Shown here: positions 1 to 12,299 of the stretch, in pieces
Numbering within the stretch: position 1 is the stretch's first letter
Layout of the letters: every line of letters starts with the position of its first letter
Source of the DNA: Mya arenaria
Lineage: Eukaryota > Mollusca > Bivalvia > Myida > Myidae
Direction of reading: 5' to 3'
Assembly: GCF_026914265.1 (NCBI RefSeq)
Contig: NC_069124.1
Span: 18,187,088 to 18,251,087, forward strand
Length of the DNA stretch: 64,000 bases
The notes under the pieces: generated by a model
The model's database searches: none
Seen by the model: the letters and a program-made list of their open reading frames with translations, nothing else
What the model was told of the DNA's origin: nothing
Translations under genes and position numbers: made by a program

Positions 1-1965
1 TGGCCACTGAAATCAAATCCTTTCATGCAATTAAATGTAGCATGAGATCCGACGAGGTTGGATGAAATTGTGTAGCCATTCGTTAACTCCAATCTACTAC
101 AATGATCTAAAACATTCATTTTGCAACAGATTTATTATGATATAGCTACCACAAAAACAACATGAACACTCAATAGCCATCAAACATCATGGAATTTAAA
201 CTTTAGGGAATATCCAATTTGTGTAAATTTTGTCTAAACCCTTAAATGATGCGACAACTGGCAGTCTCCCGTTCCGACCCATTTTGCGAGTACCGCACCG
301 AAAAGGCGAATTAGGCATATTTGTTTTTAACATTACGTAGAGCATGATCCTTTGGCAAGGGCGTAGCAACCGGCCATCGCACATCTTTACGACTTTGGCG
401 TCGAAATTGTTATTACCAATATATATATTTTTTATTCTGAAAAACACTATAGATTTGGTTATTCGTAAGGTTTGAATAACAAAACAACAGAAAATCAGCT
501 AAATGGTACTTACTACTGTGCATGAAAGTCCAATATCTAGCATGGAACCCAGACAAAACATAGCGATGGTCGGTAGTAAACTGCAAGGTCATATGGCTTG
601 ATGTTGAACAAATATCCCAAGTATGCCTGAAGCCACTATTACTGTATAATGACAAATATTTTCGAAATTTTATCAACGAAAACTCGAGTGAAAAGGAACT
701 ATAGTTGAACCATGGCGCAGAATTTGGAATGCCCATATAACGTGAGTGTATAGCTTTTATTAAGTGACCTAGCTAAAGTTGTAACCCAAATCGCTATCAA
801 TTTATTGTTTTGCCTTTACGTCTCTTTCTTTTTAATACATACATGTTGGGACAAGGATGTGACTGATTTCTTGTTTATCGGTTTTTAATTTTTGCGTGTT
901 AAAATAATCGCATTTAGTCGGGTCGTTGGTACCGTATCTTTTACATCTACTAAAGACTTTCGTATACTTCACGCAATAAGAACAATATTCATATGTAAAA
1001 CGAGTTATTTATAGCTGTTTATTTCTTGGAAATAAATACATAGATGTACTAAATATCAAGCTTAACAGTTTATTCACTGGAATATTTATTGGTAGCATGC
1101 ACGACCTTACCTTCCTATTAATCTAGAAGCAACAGAAGGTCCATCATATACTCGCACATAATCATTGTTTTCCAGTTGAAAATGATCAAACTGTACGCAT
1201 ACCGTTGAATGTTGTGGTCCGTTAATGTAGTAAGTGCAATTATAATTATAAGGATAGTTCCTTGGATAGTTTAAGGACGAAAAGTACCCAGACATTCCAT
1301 TCAGCCTTTCGATGTGATTGGTGGATGTTACTGTCAAGTAGAGAATAACGTTCATCTATAAACGTTGTGGAACACTTTTTAATTGAAAGTATCCATGTCG
1401 AATATCAATATTTTATTAGTATATTAATTACTTCAGTAAGTAAAATTTGCAATATAAGCTATTTGTTTTTTTCACACGATGTCATACATGAACAGAGCAA
1501 TCATACCTGAATACGAACTCACCGTTACGTCGTTAGTTTTAGTTGAATACTGTTACATTATTAGATTCATTTGTTCGTCATTGATGATGAAAATTGGAGG
1601 AAACATGGGAATGTTTTTAAATGTATTTCAACAATGTTTTACTTAATTTATTCGAGATCATAGTCATAGTCATTTGCAGATGGGAACATCCTTTAAACAG
1701 TATTGAAAGTGATTAAAATGAGATCACTCACTTTTATAAGATCTAAAATGGTAGATAGATTAAGTAATAAAGACGCCAAAATGAAATAATGTCAATCTAA
1801 GATAAATAACCAAATCGACCTTTCTAAAATGCAATAATTGAATATGTTCATCATCATAGTGTGTCACTATTTTACGCAAACTGTAATTGTCTATTCAGAA
1901 ATACCAATGAAATAGCACTCACCTACGAGCCCTGTTAAAATAACAATCACTACACACATATACAT
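1..1965 (-). CDS. Copy C: CUB-sushi receptor, 5' part of gene (cut by left edge)
   Basis: Four minus-strand exons: signal peptide 1923-1965, CUB first half 1111-1330, CUB second half 514-641, and sushi 1 from 106 to beyond base 1. Donors and acceptors are canonical (GTGAGT, GTAAGG and GTAAGT donors; CAG or TAG acceptors) and phases chain as 1-2-1. The CUB part shows NYPRNY, CTYYINGP, DYVRVYDGP and GFHARYW. The visible sushi part has the CSRLELTNGY and FNCMKGFDFSG blocks. Start is the MYMCVV methionine (1963-1965): nine codons upstream an in-frame TAG replaces the extra ATG seen in copy A. The visible part has no stop. It aligns to copy A in exons, introns and upstream flank, so the rest is expected to be an adhesion-type GPCR, but that part lies outside the window. 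Confidence 0.8.
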
Positions 1966-2340
1966 TGCTGTGTTTAAAGTTACATTCAGCTATTCGTTTA
2001 TATTTCGGTTGATATTAAGAAATGTGGTATCTCGCATAAAAATGCGTTTGAACACATCCTTTACGAATTGAGATAATAAAAGCCCATTGCGGCACATGTA
2101 ATTTCTCTTACTGCTCATTTGTTTCTAGTGCTCTTCACTGTGCAATAACATGACATATGAAGGGATTTCACTGTAGAAAAAACACACAACATTTTAGTAA
2201 GTTTTCTTCATTGCATGACTTCAAAAGGCTATTTCACTTAGTTTGAATTATTGAACTTAATTCTCCATATAATTGTTTTCAAACAAAATTATTTTCTAGT
2301 TCGGCCTTGTATTAATCTTTCGTAACGAGTTGCCAGTTTC
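1966..2340 (-). promoter_or_regulatory. 5' flank of copy C, conserved with copy A
   Basis: This stretch upstream of the copy C start aligns closely to 63,637-64,000 upstream of copy A. Shared blocks include ttgatattaagaaatg, ttgcggcacatgtaattt and ttgtattaatctttcgtaac. It probably holds the 5' UTR and proximal promoter, but the similarity may simply reflect recent duplication. I see no convincing TATA box. Confidence 0.3.
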
Positions 2341-2757
2341 GTTATCAATAAACCTCTAACGTTAGTTATCTCGCATTTCAATGCTTTTAAGGATCTAGTT
2401 CAACATTCTTATCAATATCCCAGTGCATACTAGCGAAAACATAGGTCCCATATAATAAATAATCCAAGTGAACATTTTATGTTTATAATTATGATAGAGG
2501 GTTGATGCATAAATTACATTAAATGCATCATTTCCGACTAAACTTCAGCATAATTTCTAAGGTGAACACAACAAAACTACAATTTTCAAATCATGTCAAA
2601 AATAATAATTTTATATGTTTATAACGTATTTTATATATTTGATTAGATACACAAAGCGTACTCCTAATCAGGGAAATTGTGATCCAGTTTTCAAACGTTT
2701 TCTAAAAACGAATTGTTCGATCATATGTTTGTACACAAAATCATAACACATTTGTAC

Positions 2758-4120
2758 GGTGACACAGAGGTGACAAGTGTATGAATTATTTTTCTCGTGC
2801 GCACGACATATTAAGTCGGGCGCACGAGATACTATTTCGTGCGCACGAGATAAATAATTCGTGCGAACGAGATAATTGAGTCGTGCGCACGAGTTACTAT
2901 GTCGTGCGCAAGAGTAAGTTATTTGTGTGCAAGAGATACTATGTCGTGCACACGACATTAGTTAGTCAATCAGAATTCACGTTACAAACAAAGATGTTGT
3001 TTGAAAAAGGCTGATAGCAGGTATAACTGTATTCGATTATATTTTAATGCAGGTTTAACGTTAAAAGAAATTCGGTTTCTTTTACGCGATAAGCATTATT
3101 TACACATATCACACAGAAACACTCTTCCATTTATGCCAAAGCTATTTAATGAAAAGTTATTTTTGAAGAATAGTATTGAAGAAATTGTTCCTTTTTATTT
3201 ATCACTATAGCAACCAAGCGGGGACGGTGTCTTTTATCGCCTTATAGGCTAAGATTTATCGGACATTAACCAATTTCTACAATCGGTATTTCGGCACCAA
3301 AGTATACATACACTTTCGGACATCGTGGTCTTCATTCGACAAATTTTCACCATCATTTCTGTCCACATAAATGACAAACACCACTTCATCGTTACTACCC
3401 CATACGTATCACGGCGTCATTTGATCACCGGGAAAGTCGCACAATAATCAAGTGTGTTAGCTTAGATATTCAGCAATGGAAATATTTGAATATAATGCAA
3501 TAAACACATACGTAAACGAATATATCACAGTCTGAAGTTTTTGCGTGCTAACGGCGATTCTGTGATGGATGGCGGTCAGTAAATGAGAAGTGGTCCGGCC
3601 GTAAGGGTTCAGTGGACGCAACCACGTCCACTGAACCCTTACGGCCGGACCACTTCTCATCTACTGACCACCATCCATCACAGAATCGCCGTTAGTTGAA
3701 ATTATTAAAGACAGGTAATGGTAAGGGAAGTTTTCAAAATCACTGGTTAGTTTTGCAACCGTTTTAATACACACACCAAAATGGATATAGGGCTTCTTGA
3801 CTGTCAATTAGTGGACAACTCTGCCTTTTTGAGATATTTTGATAAAATGGCAATGGACGTACCTTTCTCGTTATTAAATCTGTGATTAAGGGGAACATGC
3901 TTGATACGATTGTTTAATTATGTTGAGCGCATGACCTAGTAGCACGTGTGCACGACAAATTATCTTGTGCGCACCACTTAGTAACTCGTGCACTCGGCAA
4001 AGTAGCTCGAGTGCACAACTGAATTATCTCCTACGCACGACATAGTATCTCATGCGCACGACTTAAATTCTTGTGCGCACGAGATAAATAAAAACATACA
4101 CATGTCACCTCTGTGCAGCC
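2758..4120. mobile_element. Foldback/MITE-like element with palindromic subterminal repeats
   Basis: The two ends are inverted copies of each other over about 47 bp: 2758-2804 matches the reverse complement of 4074-4120, including the core cacagaggtgaca. Inside each end is an array of units carrying the 12-bp palindrome tcgtgcgcacga or close variants, spaced about 22-25 bp: about 2795-2960 on the left and about 3940-4090 on the right. The middle has no coding potential and holds a separate long hairpin at 3548-3695. This fits a non-autonomous foldback DNA element. No clear target-site duplication was found, so the outer limits are approximate. Confidence 0.6.
3548..3695. repeat. 71-bp inverted repeat (long hairpin)
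   Basis: The left arm 3548-3618 and right arm 3625-3695 are reverse complements with about two mismatches, separated by the 6-nt loop caacca. The arms contain ccggccgtaaggg and its complement and are richer in G+C than the flanks. The open frames across it are by-products of the palindrome. It could be a small foldback insertion or a source of structured RNA. Confidence 0.85.
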
Positions 4121-6889
4121 TTTCATTTAACCTTTTAAATATTTCATTCGGTAAATGATGAGCAGTGTATTTTTTTAATATTTTTTATGCGCTTTACAGT
4201 AATTAAGTTAGTTTCGTACATTAACTTTTATTATTTGGAACGCAATCGCATTAATCAATGTTTACAGATAAATGTTTTTACAACGTTTGAAAGGGAAAAT
4301 GTAAATAACAAACTAAAACGCCGAATCATAGCAGCGAAACTGGCGTAGGAATAACAGTCTACATAATTCGGCACAAAAAGGGTATGCCATAAAGACGGCA
4401 ATTAGAAAATATAATTGACAGCCCAACATCGATCTCCACAACTAAGCATTAAAGAAACGGGAAACTCGTTGCTTTCAGTGAAAGGAGGTACTTTATTTCA
4501 CGAATATCATAGAAAACCATTTATATAAAACTTTGTCTTATATCAACATGAATAATAACAACGAACATCCTTAATACACGTAATTACATAATATTTAATT
4601 AGGTGATTTTAACTTAAAGGACAACTAATTCAACCTGAGTTGTACAATTTCTCATGCAGATTGGCATAACTTTTAAACCAACATCTTAGTGGTGATAAAT
4701 GACTCAGACTCAAATGCAATGCTCTGTGTGGCACATTTAATTATGACAAATACCAAAGTCCTCCTGTGTATAGCCAAACAAAACACCCCATTCACAACTT
4801 TACATCCTGGTTAACATTTCTTTAAGAGTTCATGATTTTTGCTCATAATCATATATGTATAGGTATGACATAAACTGTCATGCTTCACATGTTTTTTTTT
4901 TAATAAAGTCAATGACCATAACTCTATGCTTACTAGAGGCAGCCATAATATTTTACCCCAGTTTAAAAAAACTAGCTATCAGTCCTGTAATGTGTTATGA
5001 CCCAGGCGCATATACAGTCGCATGCTCTATATGAAAATTATATTTCCTAATGGCTAATAGCCATAGCTCTGTATGTCTAAAAATATTTCGTTCTGTATAG
5101 GTTACGACTAGGCTATAACAATGAACAATTATCAATTATTATTATGAGATGAATCACTTAAATACATGGCCTTGCAAAGCAAACGAATTTTGTAATTTAG
5201 GAAAACCCATGATTCTTCAAGTCAAACGACAACTTAAGCTTTGGTGGCTATATTTGCCTGTTTATTATCTCAAAATGCATTAATCGGGGTGGAGGCAAGA
5301 TGTACCAAAACGAGGTCTTATGAGTATCAAACAGTATCAAACAGTCGGCGATCACTGGATAACTTCGAAACACAGCCTAAATTCGACTTCTTATCAAGAT
5401 GAAACTTAAACAGCAAGAGAGAAATATAAATAAAATACCGCTTTATTTACACACACCGCCACATTCATGACAACAATGTTAAATGTTTCAAGATATAGTA
5501 CTGACATTGAAAACTGACAATTGAGTACAAATAGATACGGTCTCTAATACATATCAATAGAGATCACTGCTATGGTGATGGAAAGAAATAAGGTGGCTGG
5601 TCGCTTTGTTAAGATTTTATTGAATCAGCTCCAACAGTGTTTGGACTCCTTTTCCAACTCCGTGTTGTGTAAATCCAAAATAATTCTCGATGAAAGATCG
5701 TAAGAACACATCTAAACTTAGATATTCTTGAAATAATTCAAAAAATGTTGTATCAAACTAAAGATAGTGTTCATTCCGTCCTCTGACCCGATATACGTTT
5801 TGAAAAATATCAATGAAACAGAAACGAAAATACTGCTTTAGAACATACGGGTAATAACATTTATATAACCAGCAACTGCTTAATAATTCATTTACAAGTT
5901 ATCTCTTTTATTTCTGTTTTGTTATGACATCAGCAAATTGGACTGTTAATTAATTCACATGATTGTTCTCCCTTAACAAAGATATATGGTCGGAATATCG
6001 ATACTGTTAAGCATTCCATTGCTCAATCGAAGTGTTTTGTTGTATTAAATACACCCCGCTACAAATGAGTGAATTACTTAAAGATGTCTACTTAATGTGT
6101 TAACATGGATAACCGTTTCGGCAGTGTCGTTGAAGTAAATTCACCACTCAATTGAATCGTTTAAAACTCATTTATATTCATATACAAGTATGTAAACAAA
6201 TCGTTCAACATTTGTAACACAAAACTCTTTAGCAGAGTTTCTGGAAGGGTGATCGACCTAAAGCCAATGCAGACCCTTAGACAGGCGGGTCCAGGACTTC
6301 ACATAAGAGGTGGTGCACCTTAGGACGTGCGCTCCCTTCACCAAATAGTTTCCATATTTAACTTTTAAGGCGAAAGTTTAAATGTTAAACATAAGGTGAC
6401 ACTATATGGCTATCTTAAGTCGAGTTTCTATAAGATTGACTTATCTGAAGCACACTTCACAACTCGGGGTCACTCGAACCATCAGATAACTCTATCTCAG
6501 GTCGGCCCCAGTGACTCTGAGTTATCGGCAATCTACAGTAGTTTAGGGGTATTGGTAAATGTGAGAGAACACTGTCAACGACGACCAGTTTGCCCTAGCT
6601 TGTGTAGACAGAAGTTAAATAAAGAGAAACACAGGCAAATAATTAACCATGCTAGAGATGAAGCTTCTGTCGATAAGTTACAGTCACTGTATAACACCTA
6701 ACAGTCAACAACACAAAGAAATGTTAGAAAAACACATTTCACAAAGAGCGAAATTACGAACACTGCAAAAATTATCTGATCTTTGTAGAACCAATACAAT
6801 TGTATTCGTTGTTTTTTGACATCTTCTCCATGCATTAATTTGGTTATAAATTTCAGCCACGCATATGTTACCATATCCGTTACTTTTCA
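4121..6889. other. Intergenic stretch, no supported feature
   Basis: This lies 3' of pseudogene copy B. Only short, compositionally neutral open frames occur, such as the 101-codon frame at 6396-6701, with no recognisable domain or splice context. The text near 4491-4530 resembles part of the hairpin repeat seen at 33,258-33,332. Confidence 0.5.
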
Positions 6890-7466
6890 CTAGACGGTGT
6901 GTCTGTTTGTAAAGTAGATGACGTCTTGTCATCATTCTCATTTACTGAAAAAGGAAAACATAGCATTAAAAGTAATATGAACACAGTCACAGCAAAGGTA
7001 AAAGACAGAAAAGATAAAACGGTCACAACGTATATTCGTTTAACTTTGCTCTATTGTTGTATTTAAACATATCTTAAAGTTTACCAGAAGTTTATAGTTT
7101 TAAATAAATTAGGTGAAATGCAATTTTACTCTCAGCAGGCGAGCAATGTTCTTAATGATTTTACCAATGGAAAAAGTGAATTACTTTTAGAACTGGTAAT
7201 AATTACTCCGCTATACACATTTTGCTTTTCTTCTGATTCAAATGTCGAGCTTTGAGTGTTTGTCAATGATGACGAGTTTTTTCTTGACTTTCGCTGAAAA
7301 GAATGATGCATTTTTTAAACGTTCAATTAACAAAGAGTGTACTTTTGTCTTCGGGGAAATGTTAATATAGCGTTTGAGAAATGCTTTACTTTCTCGAGAA
7401 ACTGAACCGGTGCTTTTAACTTTGGTTGTCATTGCGTTTCCTTCTTTGTACTATGGCATCATGAAT
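6890..7466 (-). pseudogene. Copy B cytoplasmic tail exons
   Basis: Exon 7390-7466 reads IHDAIVQRRKR like copy A, then lacks 11 bp and runs into TAA. Exon 7185-7293 is open (NSSSLTNTQSSTFESEEK). The last exon 6890-6944 gives NENDDKTSSTLQT before a TAA at 6890-6892. The Ser/Thr- and acid-rich character matches the copy A tail. Confidence 0.7.
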
Positions 7467-7896
7467 CTATAATAAAAGGAAACATAAAAGGTCGCAAATA
7501 ATATCTTAAGTAAAAAGCAATGAAAACAACAGTCACAAGCCAAATATCTTAGACTTATACCAAGATTCAGTTCAAAGGACATGGAAAAAAGCCAAGAAGA
7601 CCATAATCTTAGACAAACTTCGTCGTAGGGCAATACAAACGTATAACAAACATCAAACAATCGTTATCAGTAAATTGTGGTATAACTGTCTTGGCACCAT
7701 CAGTGAAGACTTGAAATAACTTGAAGATTTTAAACCGGTAAACGAACGCTCAACCTCACACATGCAAATGTTAACTTCACCACCTTAGGTCAGCAGCATC
7801 TATTTTATATGTTAACATTGTTTACATTATTTTTGTTTTTGTCACCGATTATTTAATTGACCATTTTCATTATTTTAAAAATAAAAATGTTCATAC

Positions 7897-10800
7897 CTGT
7901 TAATTTAAGGCACAGTGAAAGATGAAAATAACAAGCCCCTGAAAATATAATCATAAGTGTAGCATTCAGTTCAACTGAGGACAGAAATATTTTAATTCAC
8001 CTATTATTACTTCTCTGTAAAATTCATAGCTTAGATCATTCGCATTTATGGAAGAATTAAGTAAATACAATGACAAGCATTTACGAGCAAAGACATACTT
8101 TTTTATCTAAGCAATTACAACATTGACACAAATGTTCTATATATGATTTTAAGGAAATTTATAACTTGATAAATGATTTACCTGCAAGGAATTGCAGACA
8201 GCAAATACATACTGCACCCACGCCATGCTTTTTATTAACGTAAAGTCCTAACAGCCATGTTATTCCAGTTAACGGTAACAATATCAGAAGGCACCTAATT
8301 GCCATCCTGGAAAGAAATCACAAAAAAACTTCAACCGGGTTATAAATTTGGTTATAAATATATAACAATTGAAAATCTCTTACAAAAATGTCTTCATATG
8401 AACGCATATGGGTATCTCGTAAGGATCAATACTTATGTGAAAAACTACAGAAAAAAGCTCAGTGGCAAAAAGTTTAAAGATAAACCCGGTTTAACGGCAC
8501 TGGGCAAACGCCAAAAATATAGAACACAAAAACAAAAAATCGCAAACAAGAAACATGGAAGAACAGCACAAAACACCACAACCAGCACAATGCATAAATA
8601 CTATATATAAAAAACTATGTATGTTTATCAAGGATTGTAAGGAACTGCCTTGGAACGGTCAGTAAAATGTAAATTTACTGGGGGTTTAAACCAATTTTAG
8701 AGTACAAACGTCACTCTTATCCCAAAAATCCTAAGTAAAGAAAAAACGTAAAAGGTAAATCTTATCAAAGTATGCATCAAAACACTTTTGTCATACCTTA
8801 TGTTTTACACTTATTGTCTCTTAAGAGGAATTGAAATAAACAACCTAATACAATATTTAGACCGCCCGCTATTTGCCTTATAGATAGATATAGTAGCAAT
8901 GATAACCTTAAAATACAACTTACTTAGATTTGCCTGATGTACTTTTTTGTGATATTGCATGGGACCCAAACATCGTCTTCATAACTACGACCAGGATCAC
9001 GGCATTTATCTAGGTAATGTACCATATCATTAAAACGGCAGCATTTACTGGAATGCTAACCATTTTAAGAGTACATATGTTGATGAAACAACCAGAAAAT
9101 AATTTAAACAATTAATTCTTTCGTTTGTATACGGGATAAAGATCACCTCATCATACTGAAACAAATACCGTTATTATCGCAAGAGCCGGCCCGACAAAGG
9201 CCCGGATAACTCCACTCTCTACTGACAACCAGCAATTGAAGAAGATAAAAAGACAAACATTTATTGTTGTTGTCATGTGTGTCTAAATTTGTGCTTGCCA
9301 TTTTGATTCTTTCCTGAATTCATCGAGTATAGTAAGTTTTTGAAAAATGGGGATGTCCTTAAAGTTTCCATTGCAGTAATGAAATTGCAGACACTCTTGA
9401 AAACATTACCGGAATCTGCCAAGAAATCGCAACCCAGCATGTTTATAACATGTTTATAACATTTTTATAGCAAATTCAATATCCATAATTGATCTCAAAC
9501 TTTCCATATTATTTATAGTACAACAAAAAATACAGGGACAAGCTCAGTGGTCAAAAATTCAAAATAATCTAACAACACACAAACAGCATTATTTTGAATG
9601 TCAGTAAAATCTAAGTTAATGAAACAAATCTTACAAATGTTCAGTTCCGTAACCATGCGTTTTACTGGCTCCCAAAGCAGACCCTACTATCACCCCAGGG
9701 ACAACTGTGAGATAAACAAAATGAGCAAGTTTAGAATTGCAAGATATTATTGGTTGTACATCGAAATGAAAAGGAAAAGATACGGCCATAATCTTATTAT
9801 TCAAATTTTTCTCTTGATGCTTTTTATTTTAAGTATTTAAACTGTTTCCATATAACACAAGAACGTTAATTTCTTCTTTTTTATATTGAACCTAGCCACG
9901 ATGCAATATTTTGTCACGATTTTCGGAGAACATAAGACTTAAAGGCTTGATCATTTCGAAGTTCATATTCATGATACATTTTTAGTGAAAAAAATGGTTG
10001 TACCCCAAGCCGCCAGAATGGTCCACTTAAACTTGGACTTTGTGGTAAAGACAAAGCGGACAGACAGGATTATGTCAACTCCTTCCGCAAGCATGAGGCA
10101 GAAGACTACGAGGTAGATATAGTGTAGATGGGCAGCTATTGCCGTGCAAACTGCCTAGTAAATGTGCAAAAAAAATACATTATTGTTTCATGGCTGTGTC
10201 TGTGTTGTTCGTATTATTAGACGTTGAAATGAAATGGAATGTATTAAGTTCGAATAAACGCTCGTGATTATGGTGTAAAAAGGTTTCCGTAGTAGAATAT
10301 AATATATTAAACACATCAGACGAATATAAAACAGGGCACAATTATAAAGGTATATATTCTGTATGTAACTTATGCAAAATAAAATCAGGATAAATTAAAG
10401 CTATGAAAGTTAAATCGAAATAAAGCAGTCGTTAACTTCATACTAAATGCGTTAATTATGTAATAATAAAACAACTTACCCGGTTTTCTGTTATGTGTAC
10501 TCCACCCAGAAACAACGCATACGAACTAATTAGAGCCGTCGATAAGTGCATAAGAATTACTATTCTTGTCTTGTCTGTTTGCATGTGTCTGAAAGAGAAT
10601 ATCGTTAGGCTAATACAAAAGTAAAAAATCAATTCGAATTTATTGACTTCTCTGGTATGTGGCGCTGAACAATGGGTGGATTTTTTAGGTTATTTAAGAT
10701 TGTTTTTCACAGTACGGAGATATATTTGGACGAGTACAAAGCTGGAAAACTATACTGGACGGGCCGAATCTAATCTATGGTTTCCTAGCTGTGTACGAGT

Positions 10801-11452
10801 CCAAATATATCCTGTATTATACAGAACAAATGTAAAATAACCATCGAGAATTTATGAAAGAGGATTTATGTAACTCTAACATCCGACGATCCGCCGATTT
10901 TCAATCGGAACCATTTCATGCGTATCGTTGCTTATCAGAGGTTTAACATGGCACCTGTGAATCGTACAATGCGGAGAATACAAGACTATTTGTACGCACT
11001 TGCGTCCCGATACGGAAGTGAAATGTACGGTCACGTGTATGAAGATAAGGAATAGAAAACAGAAATAGAAATATAATAGAATAGAAAATATTTCTAATAG
11101 AAATAGAAAATAATAATCTACGATTTGGCGTTTAAATCAGCTATAGAATAAAATAACATATAACATTGATCAATGTAATACTTGGAAACCCGGAAAAGTT
11201 CACGCCGAAGGGGACGGTTACTTTGCTCAACGATATATATCGCAGTAATCGATCTATATGTGAATAACAATAAATACTAGCACAAATAAACCAACTATGT
11301 CGTATCATTTACTCTTATTTCCTTTATTGCCATGTAAAGACAACAAACCTGTGAAAGTATACGTGTAACGCCACCGTGACCACCAGTCCTAAAATCGAAA
11401 TGCTGCAACCAACTATAGAAATGATGTCCAGTGCTTTAGTGTTAACAGTGTC
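7897..11452 (-). pseudogene. Copy B seven-transmembrane exons
   Basis: TM1 (11349-11452, KALDIISIVGCSISILGL), TM2 (10480-10588), TM3 (10004-10154, YIYLVVFCLMLAEGVDI), TM4 (9635-9704) and the TM5/loop exon (8924-9009) are open and phase-correct. The first TM5 exon 9169-9235 has its acceptor AG mutated to AA (9236-9237) and Trp changed to Arg. The TM6-7 exon 8182-8306 is 2 nt shorter than its paralog: a 3-nt loss, plus one extra base in the T-run 8229-8233. The last TM7 exon 7897-7938 ends with TAA at 7900-7902. These sites disable translation of a full 7TM core. Confidence 0.85.
8446..8760. repeat. Dispersed repeat family, copy 1
   Basis: About 310 bp aligned to 25,205-25,510 and 53,405-53,690. 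Shared blocks include agctcagtagcaaaaagttt, aacatggaagaacagcacaa and tgggggtttaaaccag. It lies in an intron of pseudogene B. No coding potential or terminal repeats recognised. Shorter pieces with the same leading block occur near 15,555, 31,855 and 57,170. Confidence 0.75.
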
Positions 11453-11767
11453 CTGAAAGGCAAATATTAATATGGGGATTGCATACTTTACTTGAGAAAA
11501 GTAAGACTATAAAATATAATAAGACGATAAAATATTTCCGGATAACTCGTTGAAAAAAAAGATATACTGCAAGCTTTTCCTTTTATTGTAGAATATTCGT
11601 ATTGCTATTAAACTTTTTTTACATAGAGTTAGTACATGAATAAGCGAACATCATGACTTAATTATTGCATGCCTATTAAATTCAATTTGATTGATTGTAT
11701 AACCGTTTATGGTGAAATGTTTAAATTTTGTACATACTATTGAGCAACTTGATCTGTACACCTTTAC

Positions 11768-11879
11768 CTGGATGAATGGGCTCATAAGAATGGCAAAGTT
11801 GGTAAGATCACTACAAATGCAAACTGTATGAGATCTGTTTGTGTCAACAACCTTGCATCCATTGCTTTCCCATACTAAC
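11768..11879 (-). pseudogene. Copy B GPS exon with altered cleavage motif
   Basis: This 112-nt exon with AG and GTAAAG borders reads [10 protein letters not shown] and [15 protein letters not shown]. It is the GPS of the GAIN domain. Functional GPS sites carry His-Leu followed by Thr or Ser. Here the His is Asp (SDLT), while copy A has SHLT. Family knowledge says this His acts in autoproteolysis, so cleavage would be expected to fail even if the frame were intact. Confidence 0.85.
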
Positions 11880-12299
11880 CTGAGGTAGATACCCAATTAA
11901 AAGTCACCTCATATGCGTGAATATTATAAAATTATTTATTGATAATAACTCTGCATCCACATTTCTGATTGGATTTAACGCGGTGAACTGATCCGTGATA
12001 CAAATTGGGGCATTGAATCGCGGGCTTCGCTCTTATGTCGATATAACTTCATCATCTCAGAACCTCATTAAGATACTGTTTATTTTGTATAATACAGTAC
12101 AAATATTACCAAAGCACTTGATCTTTCTAAAAGCGTATATGAGGAGATGGATATAGAACATTTATCGAAGGAACATTTGCGCAATCATTTCAAGGATAAT
12201 AAAGAAGTGGTATAAAAGGGTGCTTCACAAAGTTAATAACAATGTTGTAGATACAATAAAATAAGTATGCATACAAATGGTCAATTAGTTATTACTTAC

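Noticed and set aside
2780-2960. CRISPR-like array of spaced repeats
   Set aside because: Units are palindromic, diverged and part of an inverted-end element in eukaryotic DNA; no spacers of constant length and no cas genes.
3457-3660. Minus-strand ORF over the hairpin
   Set aside because: Open frame created by the inverted repeat; no coding signature.
6705-6941. Minus-strand ORF of 78 codons at the end of copy B
   Set aside because: Wrong frame relative to the copy A tail; the homologous frame ends at 6890-6892.
8299-8610. Plus-strand ORF of 103 codons
   Set aside because: Overlaps the TM6 exon of pseudogene B on the other strand and the dispersed repeat; Lys-rich only because of A-runs.
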